Assembly (NCBI GenBank): GCA_947561585.1
Contig: CANNZV010000874.1
Location: forward strand, 248,001-312,000
Source of the DNA: Caprella mutica
Lineage: Eukaryota > Arthropoda > Malacostraca > Amphipoda > Caprellidae
Direction: 5' to 3'
DNA length: 64,000 nt
The translations under genes were made by a program, and so were the position numbers. The notes under the pieces were generated by a model. The model searched no databases, was not told the DNA's origin, and saw nothing but the letters and a program-made list of their open reading frames with translations. Positions 35,666-49,085 of the stretch are shown piece after piece. Numbering within the stretch: the stretch's first letter is position 1; each line of letters opens with the position of its first letter.

Positions 35666-38600
35666 TACAGTATGTATTTTACAGATACACTATAGAGAAT
35701 CTATGGATTATATAAAAGCTTTAGAAATATTTGGTAAGAGGAAGTTTTCTCAGATTGTTTTACATTAGTTAGTCAATTTATCATGTTTAATATTTTAAGA
35801 ACATTCCCGAGCAAAAGTTGTCAATTTTTAATTCAATGAATATGGGACCATTCAATTGGAAATTTATATTCTTTCTGTAACCAAAAATTTTTACTTGAAA
35901 TTTGCAAACAATAAATTATCGAAAAAGGTAAATAATTAATTATTTGACTGTAATTGAGAATGAAAATTTCACTTAATACCAAATAGAATCTAAATAAACC
36001 CGTAATGATTTTTCATTATCGTAAACATTTTTATTCTATTTGCCCAATACGTTGCTTAATATAAAAAGTAAGCAACGTATCCAGAGCACAAGAATGTACA
36101 AGAGAAAAAAAAAATTCAAAACATTAATCTATTTTTAAATAAATTCTCAATGTGAAATTGTTTTCAACGTGTACACTTAAGTCTTCTTCATCATGTATGG
36201 TTTCTGTATTTATCGATACCCTCTAATTTAGAATATTTTGAAGAAAATGTTTTATAGAAGCGTATCTTATAATGAACAGTTTACAATAAGCTTATCAAGA
36301 ACTACATATATAATTTTACTGAAAGTCTATGGAAAATTAACAGTACTCAGGTGATTATTAATCTAATATTTCAACTTCGAAATATATATTGACAATATAA
36401 TATGAAGTAGTGATGGCAATTACTGCATTAAATTTTCGAAAAATGAAGAAAAGTTTTTACACTTGATTCTTATCACTTAGAAGTAGAGAGTATAATAGCG
36501 CATTAGCATCTCATTACCGAAGTACTTAATTAACCCGGCAAATATTTAACAGCCATTACACGACAATGTTCCCTTCGTTAAACAGTCTTCTTCAAATTTA
36601 CAGAATAAAGAATTTCCTTTAGGAAAGAATTCTCTAATTATATATGAACAATGATTTATATTTGAAATAGTGAGTGCATGGATTTTTTTGAGCTTTGTAC
36701 AATAAATTAAACTATAGTAACTGACAAATCAATTTCAGAAATAGAAATATAAAGAATTTAAAGAATTGCACCATCAGTTAACAATAAATGGCAAACAAAG
36801 AAATTAATCCATATGAATAGGAAAAAAATCCCTTTTGACAAACCGATTCCATAACCGCAGATATTTATGGATTTTTTACTACTGTCGAAATTTGAAGTCC
36901 ATCATTCTGTGATGATTGAAATGTTTGAATAAATCTATATCCTGACATTCAATTGTCAAATGCAATCATGTTTTGACTGAAGAATTGTGCGCTCTTCTGT
37001 GTAAATTCTGAGTATATGACATGTTGAAGTTCACCAGAAAATCTTATAGTTCGGACTCGCCAAAATGAAAAGTCACAATATGCAAAATGGCCATCAATGA
37101 TCAATACTTTATAAAACATAACTTATATTTGAAAATAGACTATCTATAATAATGACGAAAATGATGTTATCTTGTTTGTAATATTAAGGATCACTGCTAG
37201 TTTGTCCACTTTCACGAGTTTTTTTTATGGGACAGATTATCTAACAATCGAAGTTAAGAAAAATAAAATCTCGATCGTAAAAAAGATTGAGCAATCAATT
37301 TTATGAAACAAACATTCACAGATACCAATTACTATTAACCCTTATATTATGATCCGACAATAATAAATTTCTTTTTGTATTGATTTGTTAATTTTCTTTT
37401 TTTATTAAATAAATCATTTTGACATCAGGAGTAGCTGTCAGGATCGAAAAGTTTAAAAATAAATAAGTTGATAGAAAAAGAAATAATGGGAAAAATTCAG
37501 CTACCTTTCTACAGTTAATAATTACCGTATTTTCCACATTTCCTTATTCCCCTTTCTATATAAAATGTATTTGTAATAAAACGAATGATAAATAGGTAGG
37601 TACTACAATTTTCAAATAAGAAAAGATATATAATCACATATAGAAATTATTACAACTTGATGTGAATTCTTTTAGTGAAGTATTGTATTTTGAAGCCATT
37701 AAAGTAAATGATATTTGAAGGGATTTAAAAAATTTATTGCATTTTGATCCGCAGGGATTGTGAGTTGCTCTGTACTTTGTTTGAAGTTCGAGACTCTCTT
37801 CCTAGTCTATAAATTGGATCTGTCTATTGTAAAATATCAAAGAGTATAGAAACATTCACTCGTAATTTATAATGAAAATGAATTTTAGCTATATACAGTA
37901 CATTGATTTCGTCCCAAATTATGATGTTACGACATTGAACATTTATATGTTATAAAATAGTTCATTACTACATTTAAATAGTACCTAGATGATTTTCTGA
38001 TTGAGATATAGCAAAACAGTCAATATTTAACTCTTTTCAAGTAACTGCCTAAGATGCACTACTCAGTATATATTATGATTTTTTAGATTACCTTTTACAC
38101 AGATTGCCATCATACAGCATAATTATTAGAATATTAAACGTGCTTATTGAACCACAAACCAATTTCCATAAATGGGAACATTTATATATCTATTTTCCCT
38201 GTGATGTTAAATCGCAGTTAAATGAGAGTTCACAATAATCTTCACCATATCCCAACGAAAGAATTTTATTTACACTTTACTTGTAAAAGATCTGACTATA
38301 AGTCTGTTACAATCAACAAACACGCATCAACTTAGAATATTTAATATTTGTGTGGAAGTGCGCAAACATTATTCTCTCAATTCTATGAGTAAATTCGTGT
38401 TTATTCTCCTTTTTGAAATGCATGGAAGAATCTGCCTAACAAAAAATGTAAATAAAATTTCAAGTTTCACAATATAATAATATTACGAATCAATTAATTT
38501 TGATCTATAGAGTTGATGCCTTCTGTACTGACCCCCTATATTCATCAAATGAATCATTCATCCAATTAAGAGACGCTATCTCAGACCTCGTGTAAATAAA

Positions 38601-39809
38601 GAATAGGCATGAGGGTATCAAATTGTCACCAGCAATGGAGAATATTGTAAACAAACAAGAAAAGAGAGTTCGATCGAATTACCATCCGTCATATTAATAG
38701 TGAAAAATATTCTATTCCTATGAGTTAAGTGAAATTTTTATAGTAATATTTTTTTAATTTCTCTCGTAAATTGGAATGAATTATTATATTTATTATTAAC
38801 TATGCAGTAAATAGTACTATTGGTATTTAGAATATTAATTGTAATTTAGTTTAAAATATTTAGTGAGAACGATGCATTGAGTTCAAACAATTTCTAACTA
38901 ATTAGGTTGATAAATAACGCTTAAATCGTTTATTTTCTGATACATCAACTGTAGAGAGTAAAATAGGAAAAAAATAACACCACACCAAAATTATACCAAT
39001 GAAGAGTATCTCAAAATAGTAAAGCATCCCAAATTACAAGGGGTTGTCTGCTTTGGCAAAAAATAATGGATCATCTCGAATATATCGGAGACAGCTTCTT
39101 TATAAAAACAACTTAGTATTCATATATAGAATTTGACATGATATTAACTATTACCAATAGTAGAGTAATGCGAAAACATGAATAATTTAATCGTATAATC
39201 CAAGCGATGGTTTCAGCGAGGCGTTTAGTCTGTACAGATTAAAACGCTTCAACCGAAAACACAAAACATTTCAACAACAGAAAAGAAAAACGGGATGAAT
39301 CGAGGGATTCTGTGGCTCTAAAAAAAGTGCGACATATGTCACTCTATAACCAATACCAAAGGAAATGAAACCTGTAGTAAAAAAGAATCCAGAAAACAAC
39401 GAGTTGGCGAAATGGACGAATGTACAAAAGAAATTATTTGTAAATTTCATAACAATATCGTAGCATTCAGCATCACTGTATTGTAACGAAATTTGTGAAC
39501 GAAATATTAATTATGTATTAAAATGTTGAAAATAATCATTCACCTAAAAATACATAACGACACTAGATTCTCCATTACTCAGCTTGATTCAGTATTTATA
39601 AGGCTTTAGTCACTTTGTATTTGTATGTTCTATATATCAATTATATATATTCTTTATGTGGGAATCATTAGTCGGGGATTTAATCAATAATTTGTAAAAC
39701 TCAGATGAGAGACAAAGGTATTTTCTAGTAGAATAATAATTCAATTTTCAATTTCGAGTAATGATGTACAAAGAAGTTTATGCAAAACTCTCTTGAGAAG
39801 GAATTACTA
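35666..39809. other. Long AT-rich stretch without recognised gene
   Basis: About 4.1 kb. No open frame above 75 codons except 35550-35768, which starts inside the right arm of the neighbouring element. No transposon ends or arrays were seen. Confidence 0.55.
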
Positions 39810-40050
39810 CTAGTGTATTTTCCCGTTAAAAATAACGGATTTCCACTGGCAGTGATAAAATTCATTTTCGAATTAGTATAATTTTATGCATAGACTGATA
39901 TATTTCATAGGTAAAAATTAGAATAAAAAACATAAGAATTTAAATATCATATCTATATATTCGTTACACGCATATTTATATGAATCATTCTTATTAGATC
40001 ACAAATAACCACAAGTTCATAATAAATATGTGACTAGATGTTTTTTAGTA
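39810..40050 (-). mobile_element. Helitron-like non-autonomous element, second copy
   Basis: On the minus strand it ends in a hairpin (CCGTTATTTTTAACGG), then GAAAATACACTAG at 39810, followed by T, as in the copy at 3862-4142. Similarity continues across the body (for example ATGATATTTAAATTCTTATG against TTGATATTTAAATTTTTCTG). The 5' end is not defined and 40050 is approximate. Confidence 0.55.
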
Positions 40051-41831
40051 ATAATATTTATATATTATGCGATAAAATTGTAAATAATTTATTGAATTTA
40101 AATAGATTCGATAACTTTCCATTTGAATGAATTCGCTTTTGTGAACTAATTTCCATTTGAATAACTATAGCAGTTAGAATAAGTCTTTCGAACAATAGTT
40201 TTCAAATAATTGTTTCCGAACCATTTACACGGGCACCTGAAAAATATTCAAATTGTGAAATAAATTTTCATCTGGATTTAGATACCAAACGCATTACTTT
40301 TATAGTAAAAGATTGAATGTAAAGAATTATATATTGTTTTAGTTGAATCTATAATCATCATAGCTACGTAAATAACAATGAAACAATGTATTAATGAAAA
40401 AACATACAAAAATGGAATTATAAGAGTAATGTTAGCATACAATTCGGTGAATCTATTTTATTTACTTCGTTGGTTGTTGAAAGCAAGGTAAAAGTGCCAT
40501 TGTTCACGTTTATCCCATTGTTCACTTCAATAAAGTTTATTTACTGATGCATTAACCATTTTCCATTGAGGGAATTAAGGCTCTAAAAATAACTAAAAAT
40601 TACCTATCATTCTAAGTGACAAAGGTAAAATGATGGCATTCATATTTTCAAAATATATTATTATACTATTACGCATTTTTCCAACTTACCTTTAGATGTG
40701 TTATATATATCCAATAGTTTTCAGTTTTTATTTGTGATTTAAATTATTTTGAAGCATCGACGAAGAACTCTCTTATGGTTTGTTAATTATAATTTTCAAA
40801 TGGATGAGATAATTCATACAAAGTTCATTCGAAACCTTTCATCTGTCTATTAAACTCATCTAATTAACGCTAAGGGAATTTAATATATAATTTGTATTAT
40901 CAAAGGAAGATGAATTGCTGTTAGAATTATTTGATGTGAAGATGTGAATTGAATGCTTTTCAAGAAGATATATCCTTTGGTGTTATTCGAAACATATGAA
41001 TTAAAGGGTTCAAAATAATAACTCAATTGGGAAATTCACAGCAAAATATATTTTAAGAAGAGGGAGTAACAAAAAGAGTTTTAATTGCTTGTACTGAATT
41101 GTGCAAACACAAATAAGTCAATCGAAGCAAGGATCCTAAATTTATCGTGCCAAATTTCCTGTGACTACTTTTTCAAAAAATGAATGTCTATCCGCTTTCA
41201 AGAAATGCTGATGAATGATCATAGTCTAGATTTTTGGAACAGTTAAGTTTTGGAACACCACACAATTCAAAATTTTCGAATGATCATTCCTTTCGATAAC
41301 ACTTTACTCAAACATTATTGGTAAACCTTGTGCAAAAATTCATCTAAGTGAGAAACGGAAATTGTTTGTTAGATTTTACAAAAACTTCGCAAAAATGTTG
41401 CGCACATGAAAGTGAATTATGAATTCATTTTCGTGGAAATTTACTAACTGTGTTAATTTCAGATATTCATTTTGTATATGTAATGATTACAATAAGACTA
41501 ATTATTTAATTATCTAATATATTATATTTCATATACCCACTTATTATTCTAATTTAAATATTTACTATTCACTTACAAAGAATGCTATACAAGATTCACA
41601 TACATTAAAACAAGACGCATTAACATATAGCTGGGAAAGCTCAATAGTACCTAATTACTAAATAAAGAAGGTCTCATTTTCTCTATTATAGTTCCACTTG
41701 CATTTTATAAACTTTCCTAATACAATGAAATGTACAAATCACATTATTAATATTTGCATTTGAAACTTCCATACATTTCAAATGTTGAAAATTGAAAAGT
41801 TGAAATCAGTAACTCAACCAATAACTCTCTA
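40051..41831. other. AT-rich stretch, nothing recognised
   Basis: No reading frame, repeat boundary or motif that I can support. Confidence 0.5.
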
Positions 41832-42010
41832 GTTACCTTCGCAAAATTATGTTTAAGTTGGATTAATTTGTAATCTTGTTATTCGATTAACTCAAAAAGT
41901 ATCCAACCAAATTGCCCAAAATTTTTTGGGACGATTTTTATTTTCCAGAAACCATTTGATCAGATTTCGGATCAGACAATTTATCACGATATTGATCTAT
42001 TGGCTCAAAA
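41832..42010 (+). repeat. Degenerate copy of the tandem-core repeat
   Basis: TTACCTTCGCAAAATTATG, then AACTCAAAAAGTATCCAACC and TTTTTTGGGACGATTTTTA align with the start and first core unit of the element at 8131. The 3' hairpin is missing. Confidence 0.65.
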
Positions 42011-42735
42011 CTAAAATAATTATCTGGCCAAAATAATACACTAGCCTAAAACAACTTTTCAAACTGATCCTACCTACTCAAGAGAAAAACTGTACTTTTG
42101 GAAGAACATAATATATTGATCTTAATTCATGGGACTAGTTTCACAGCTCTATTTTTGACACGTCGCTGTCAATATAAAGAGGGATACTAAAGTGGACTAA
42201 CAGTTGGGCCCATACCAATTGAGCCCAACTGTCTTTGTTCTGATATTAATCATGCAACGATACAAAAAGTTTCACCAACCTATACACATATATTCAGCCA
42301 ATGTGATCCTTGACAGAGAATGGACCATCTTACATTTGCTATACTGCAACTATTAATAATTACTTCATGAAATACTACTATAAATTTCGACTTTTTGAAG
42401 AAATATTTACCACAAAAGTCATAAACCAATCATCCTAATATGTAAATTCCCTAGATCAGTTTGAAGTATACACCGTGATGTGTCATCACCAAACAGAATA
42501 AATATTGAATAACATACAAATACTCTCACTAAATTTCATATCTCACTGAATTCAAACCACATACAAAAATCAACATGTTTAATCGTTGTGGTCAATCAAC
42601 ATGGTCAATTAAATAATTATTGAGGTAATTGTGTGTAAGGTTTTGTGCCCTAATTAATTTAAACACACTGACTTGCATTGATGCAACTATAATTCAACTT
42701 ATCATTGACACTGCAATGATGACGCCAACTATGCT
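42011..42735. other. AT-rich stretch with a 9-bp-stem hairpin
   Basis: CAGTTGGGC at 42201 pairs with GCCCAACTG ending at 42231 around a 13-nt loop. Otherwise nothing is recognised. Confidence 0.55.
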
Positions 42736-44935
42736 GCCTCTGTGCCTTCAGTACTGCCTCTGTGCCTTTTGTACTGCCTCTTCGCCTTCTGTACTGCCTC
42801 TGCGCCCTCTGTACTGCTTCAAAGCCTTCTGTACTGCCTCTGGCCTTTTGTACTGCCTCTGGTCTTCTGTACTCCCTCTGAGCCTTCTGTACTGCCATTG
42901 TGTCTTCTGTACTGCCATTTTGTCTTCTGTACTGCCATTGTGTCTTCTGTAATGCCTCTGTGTCTTATGTACTGCCTTTAAGCTTTCTGTGCTGCCTTTG
43001 TGCCTTCTGTACTGCCTATGTGCCTTCTGTACTGCCTCTGTGGCTTATGTACTGCCTATGTGACTTTTATACTGCCTAGCTCTGTGCCTTCTGTACTGCC
43101 TCTGTGCCTTCTGTACTGCCTCTGTGCCTCACGTAATTACTCCGTGCCTTCTGTACTGCCTCTGTGCCTTCTGTACTTCCCATGTTATTCTGTACTGCCT
43201 CTGCGCTTTCTGTACTGCCTCTGGCCTTCCGTACTACTTCTGTGCTTTTTGTACTGCATATGCGCTTTCTGTACTGCTTCTGTGCCTCACGTAATTACTC
43301 CGTGCCTTCTGTACTGCCTCTGTGCCTTCTGTACTTCCCATGTCATTCTGTACTGCCTCTGCGCTTTCTGTACTGCCTCTGGCCTTCTGTACTGCTTCTG
43401 TGCTTTCTGTACTGCATATGCGCTTTCTGTACTGCTTCTGTGCCTTCTGTACTACGTCTGTGCTTTCTGTGCTGCCTCTGCACCTTCTCTACTGCCTCTG
43501 TGCCTTTTGTAATACCTCCGTGCCCTCTCTACTGCCTCTGTGCCTTCTATACTGCCTACAAGCCTTCTGCACTTCCTATTCGTGCCTTCTGTACTGCCTC
43601 TGTGCCTTCTGTACTTCCTATGTGCTTTCTGTACTTCCTCTGCGCCTTCTGTACTGCTTCCGTGACTTCTGGCTGCCTCTGCGCCTTCTCTACTGCCTAT
43701 GTGCCTCCTGTAATGACTCCGTGTCTTCTGTACTGCCTCTGTGCCTTATGTACTGGCTCCAAGCTTTCTGTGCTGCCTCTGTGCCTTCTGTACTGCATAT
43801 GCAACTTCTCTACTGCCTTTGTGCCTCACGTATTTATTCCGTGCCTTCTGTACTGCCTCTGCGCTTTCTGTACTGCCTCTGGCCTTCTGTACTGCTTCTG
43901 TGCTTTCTGTACTGCATATGCGCTTTCTGTACTGCTTCTGTGCCTTCTGTACTACGTCTGTGCTTTCTGTGCTGCCTCTGCACCTTCTCTACTGCCTCTG
44001 TGCCTTTTGTAATACCTCCGTGCCCTCTCTACTGCCTCTGTGCCTTCTATACTGCCTACAAGCCTTCTGCACTTCCTATTCGTGCCTTCTGTACTGCCTC
44101 TGTGCCTTCTGTACTTCCTATGTGCTTTCTGTACTTCCTCTGCGCCTTCTGTACTGCTTCCGTGACTTCTGGCTGCCTCTGCGCCTTCTCTACTGCCTAT
44201 GTGCCTCCTGTAATGACTCCGTGTCTTCTGTACTGCCTCTGTGCCTTATGTACTGGCTCCAAGCTTTCTGTGCTGCCTCTGTGCCTTCTGTACTGCATAT
44301 GCAACTTCTCTACTGCCTTTGTGCCTCACGTATTTATTCCGTGCCTTCTGTACTGCCTCTGTGCCTTATGTACTTCCCATGTCCTTCTGTACTGCCTCTG
44401 CACTTTCTGTACTGCCTCTGCGCCTTCCGTACTGCTTATGTGCCTTCTGTACTGCATATGCGCTTTCTGTACTTCCTCTGCGCCTTCTGTACTGCTTCTG
44501 TGACTTATGTGCTGCCTCTGCGCCTTCTCTACTGCCTATGTGCCTCCTACAATGACTCCGAGTCTTCTGTACTGCCTCTGGGCCTTCTGTACTGCATCTG
44601 TGCCTTCTGTACTGCCTCTGTACCTTCTGTACTGCCTCTGTGACTTTTGTACTGCCTCTGCGTCTTCTGAACTGCCTCTGTACCTTCTCTACTGCATTTG
44701 TGCCTTCTGTACTGCCTCTGTGCCTTCTGTATTACCTCTGTGCCTTCTGTACTGCCTCTGGCCTTCTGTACTGCCTCTGCGCCTTCTGTACTGCCTCTGC
44801 GCCTTCTGTACTGCCCCAGTGATTTCTGTGCTGCCTCTGCGCCTTCTTGACTGCCTCTAAGCCTTCTGTACTGCCTCTGTACCTGCTGTACTGCCTCTGT
44901 GATTTCTGTGCTGCCGTGCCTCTGTGGTCTTCTGG
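42736..44935. repeat. 20-bp satellite array (about 110 copies)
   Basis: Copies of the 20-bp unit CTGTGCCTTCTGTACTGCCT and variants. A block of about 508 bp at 43353-43860 recurs at 43853-44360 with no difference that I can see, an offset of exactly 500 bp (25 units). A shorter segment near 43141 recurs at 43299. The unit contains no stop in any forward frame and 60 bp equals 20 codons, so frames up to 393 codons stay open giving monotonous Cys, Leu and Ser repeats. I take these as artefacts. The array is GC-richer than everything around it. Confidence 0.95.
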
Positions 44936-45678
44936 ATAGCTTTTGTTGGTCCCCCTCTTTAACGTATTTGTTTTTCTGTCTCTTTTTAATTATCATTCAC
45001 GATGAATGATTTTTTGTAGGTATTGAATGGACGCACTGACGACTTCCCATTCCTGTTTGGAATTCAAACTTATTATTGTTTACATTTGTGAAACTTAGTT
45101 CTCATCATATTTTGATACTCTGAATCATTTGAATAATTAAAAGTACAACCTTAATTGAAATGGGATGTTCGTTAGTACCGTCTTTAATGTTAGGATTATT
45201 CATGGTTTATCATTTATATTTAGTAATAGTGAAGTGTTATGTTACTATATTTCTCCATGAAATTAAATCCTATAAACTCAGAATTCCACATCTTCTCTTG
45301 CAAGGATTTATTTATTTGTAGTTAATTTAATTTAGACTAGTTAAATACCATGAATGTTATTTCATGCTCATATTTCTTACATATCATGTTTTAATTCAAA
45401 TTATTCAATTCCATTAATCTCAAAGCCATATAGAATTAATAAAATCTCAGGTTCAACAACATTGCTGGATATTATATCCTGTAAAGTTTGATTTCAAGTC
45501 AGGAAATATCCGATCAATTTCTCGTTTTCGTATTGAATATAATATTTATTTTTGGAACGAATAATATGGAGGGCAGATTAAAAACAGGTACCGTCCTGAA
45601 AATGATGATACTCTCAATTCTTCATATGATGCTATATTTGCAAAAGTATTTTTCTCCTATCCATTAATATCCTTCAGG
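44936..45678. other. AT-rich stretch, nothing recognised
   Basis: No reading frame, repeat boundary or motif that I can support. Confidence 0.5.
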
Positions 45679-46405
45679 CTTAAATACATTTCGTCCACGG
45701 ACAATTCAACCACGGACATTTCGTCCAACGGACATTTTTTCCAACGAACATTTAGGCCAACGGACATATCGTCCGACGGACACTTCGTTCACGAGCATTT
45801 CGTCCATGGACGTCGTCCTCGAATTGCTTTTTCTGTGTACCTAATATTTACTATGTATATATATTTTATATTAAATATTATTTATGTATATTCTGCAACA
45901 TAAAAGTATTTAACACCCTTTTTAGATGTTAATTGGAAATGTATGGTCTTTGTCTAAGCGCTAAATTCTTATTGCAATTTATTTATCCTGTTGGCCGGCA
46001 TCAGTAAAATAATGAAACTTAATACTTTTTAAATGATGTACAAGTAAGCCCTGCTTTTATTACACCTAAGTCTTATGAAATCTGTAATAATTACTCGGCA
46101 TGTCTCGATGTTATTACAGTACATAAATATAGAAAACAGGAAAAACGGAAACATTTTTAGTGGTGTTTATATCACGGTAACTACAATGATCATCAATATT
46201 AGTATTCAGTTTAGGTTATTAATAATCGTCAATTGTTAATACGCTAAGCCTATATCTTTACTTAATCTTTCAATTTCTATAATTTTGATAATCATTTAAT
46301 CTTGCACAACTGTTCACTAGGAGGAAATGCCACTTAAATTTATGAACATGTTATTCTCGCTAGCGCTCGAATATAATTATAAACGAATAGCTTTGATGTA
46401 AGCTG

Positions 46406-46590
46406 CTAATATAACTTCTAACTTCAGAACATAACTTTATAACTTGTAACTCAGAACATAACTTTATAACTTGTAACTCAGAACATAACTTTATAACTTG
46501 TAACTCAGAACATAACTTTATAACTTGTAACTCAGAATATAACTTTATAAATTGTACTAAGTTATATAACGTCATGAAGTTTGTAACTCA
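46406..46590. repeat. 27-bp tandem repeat, about six copies
   Basis: AACTTGTAACTCAGAACATA followed by ACTTTAT is repeated. The period is nine codons, so a minus-strand frame with VIKLCSELQ repeats stays open across it; I do not call it a gene. Confidence 0.9.
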
Positions 46591-47987
46591 GTTATATAAC
46601 TTAGAAATATTGAGTATTAGGGAGTTCCTTTCCTATAGATAGAATTGAAATTAGTACTTAATTAATTTGAAAGAAATTAAGTAAGTATATTTCAATTATT
46701 CTAATTGAAATACTTAATTAATAGTTAGGAACTTGTAACATTTCCGATTATTTATTAAGTTAACAATAGATTCTGAAATAGTATAGTTAAATTGGATGTT
46801 TATTAGCGAATCAGGTTTTACTAAAATAACTATCAGTAAATCTGGTCGATCTATATGTTATTCGTATTCAAAACCATTAACACTTGCGTGTTAAATTCAA
46901 ATAATGCATTGTGTGTTATTTCTATCTGCTGTGAGTAGAAAAACACCTTTGGAAAGTACTATCAGCACCTTAACAGAAGTGTATTCACACTTATTCTTCG
47001 CTGAAGGAGATTTTCACTCCTTGTCAGCCTATATAAACAGTCAACACCTAGCTGACTCGTTCTTAATTTGTATCAGTCTATTGTTGATGGTTCTGTCCAG
47101 ACCGACTTCGTCGGTCTGAACTTGGCTTCGACGCCAGAAGGGAGTCGTGAGTTGGCTGCTCAAATCCCTATGTTTATTAAAACTCTATGTTGTGATTAGT
47201 GATAAACTCTTAAAATCCACCGTCCCTCATTTTAAAGACTTATGCGTAAGTCTCAGTACTTTGCACTATTTCAATTTAAATCACATTACAGCCATTAAGG
47301 AACCCATATTGTGTTTCATTCCTAAAACCTTTACCATTAATAATTATCAGTCAGTATCATAGAATTCAAATATTATGCCTCAAGTTAAGATTATACATAA
47401 AAAGAACCCGGAGACTTAAGTTGCTCTATGGGACAAGTTTTAATCAATATCAAATATCAAACATCATCTAATTAGAGCCCAGATGATTAATTAATTATTA
47501 CTCGCAAAACTTTTAAAGGGCAATTTAACATAAGTAATTAGATGCAATATTGGTTCAGAAATTAGTATTTTATAGCAGAATATTTTTAACCGTGACCACC
47601 TAAATTACACATATCATAATATGTTTGTATATAATATAATACTGAAAAATGACATAGAAAAAATAACTTTATATTGATACTTTTTAGTGTTGCTGTTAAT
47701 TATTTAAACGAAAAAACGTCTGTGTTATTGGACTGTCTCATATTTTAGACTTATACATATATTATAACTATTATTCATTTCTAAATATTGTAATTAATTT
47801 ATTTCCTAAGTATTCAAACATTTATTCTTTTTAATACCCTGTTATTTCAGTTCTAAATTTTAAATACTCATAACTCATTAATTAATGCAAAATACTAAAC
47901 GAAGTAAGAAACTTAATGATACATTCAACCCACGTAGCAAATTTAATTTTATAACTGTGCTGCTTAAGTCACTAATATATTATTCTA

Positions 47988-48930
47988 CAGAGTGACACAA
48001 AAAAAGAGGGATGAAAGTAAACGCTTGCAACTCAATAAGTAGTACACTTAGAAAGATGAAATGAAACCACAATAAAGAGTTTAATTTCATAGGTAATTCC
48101 ATTTTCCATTTATACCGAGAATCAAAATATAATTTATAAAAACAGTAAACTGAAGAAAATATTGCCACAGTTAGTGCAAGGATTCAAGAATCGTCACAAA
48201 GTGCAAGACAGATGGAAGCAGAACTGGAAATAAATAGAGAAAGCATTCGACAACTTTTAAAGAATGATCTTCATTTGAATGAAAAAAACAGCTTTCAAAT
48301 AATGGTAAAGAAGATTGCAATTTTGTCAAAGGACTAGGTAACTGTCTGGTGCGGCCTTAGTTCTAACCGAGTTTATGGATCATATTTTTTTTCAAGATCC
48401 TCACGGACATTTAAGCACAGTACATAGTAACACCTTCTACGTATATTGATATGTTAAACATCATGTTGACTGGCGACATTCACCCTGACCGTTTTTTTTT
48501 CAACAAGACGGAGCAGCAGATCACAACTCATTGAGAGCACAAAATTGGCTAACAAATTGATTTGAAACCCACATCATCCCTCAACGTATGGATTTCCCTT
48601 AGCCAATCACTTAATATTTTGAGGGTATGTAAAGGAGAATGTTTACTGAACAAAGTCAGATACTATTGAAAACATGAAGAATATTGTCAAGTGTCCAAGA
48701 AGTTAATTTCACCAAGGAATCATGATACCCTTGGTGCGACTATAGCGAATTTTCCAAAAACATTTAAATTTGCGTATTGAGTAGCTGGGAGAGCATTTTT
48801 AGCATTTGTTATTAACTAAATAAATTTTGAAGATATACTCTATCTTGTGGTTTTCATTTCATCTCTCTAAGTGTACTACTTTTTGAGTTATAAACGTTTA
48901 CTTTCATCCCTCTTTTTTTGTGTCACACTG
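47988..48930 (+). mobile_element. Mariner-like element with ~80-bp inverted repeats, nested
   Basis: Both ends read CAG(A/T)GTGACACAAAAAAAGA and continue through GGATGAAAGTAAACG and GTAGTACACTTAGA for about 80 bp with few differences. TA flanks both sides (47986-47987 and 48931-48932). The 943-bp length is short for an autonomous element and the transposase inside is broken. It sits inside the fold-back element at 45679-49085. Confidence 0.92.
48150..48770 (+). pseudogene. Degenerate mariner-like transposase
   Basis: Pieces in order on the plus strand: RIQESSQSARQMEAEL and INRESIRQLLKNDLHLN (helix-turn-helix), a gap in which the first catalytic region is deleted, VTVWCGLSSNRVYGSYFF, FFFQQDGAADHNSLRAQNWL (second Asp region) and GYVKENVY near the C-terminus. 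Stops are frequent. The arrangement fits a Tc1/mariner (IS630-type) transposase that has lost the stretch before the VTVWCG motif. Confidence 0.8.
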
Positions 48931-49085
48931 TAGATTTAAACCTGGTCAAAAATGAAATAGCGAAAAATAGTATGAAATATATTTCATAAACACTTTAAAT
49001 TATTAAATAAAGTAATTCGATGACGAATTGTTCGTGGACGAATTGTCCGTGGACGAAATGTCCGTGGACGAGATGTCCTAGACCC

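Larger units (their letters stand above)
45679..49085. mobile_element. 3.4-kb fold-back element with 15-16-bp repeat arms
   Basis: The left arm (about 45679-45815) has about eight units of CGTCCACGGACATTT type. The right arm (49018-49085) has four inverted units (GACGAAATGTCCGTG). The interior has a 27-bp tandem array, a GC-richer island with two hairpins and a nested mariner-like element. No target duplication was identified, so the ends are approximate. Arms of short tandem repeats in opposite orientation point to a fold-back transposon. Confidence 0.7.

Noticed and set aside
42629..44996. Long overlapping open frames (up to 393 codons plus, 149 codons minus) of Cys/Leu-rich or Gln/Arg-rich repeats
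   Set aside because: They arise because the 20-bp satellite unit has no stops. They exist in several frames at once and have no start context or non-repeat domain.
46360..46575. Minus-strand frame with VIKLCSELQ repeats
   Set aside because: A by-product of a 27-bp tandem repeat, whose period is a multiple of three.
46904..47362. Two consecutive plus-strand frames of 71 codons each
   Set aside because: Protein-like in parts, but separated by a stop, without a recognised motif, and lying over hairpins inside a fold-back element.
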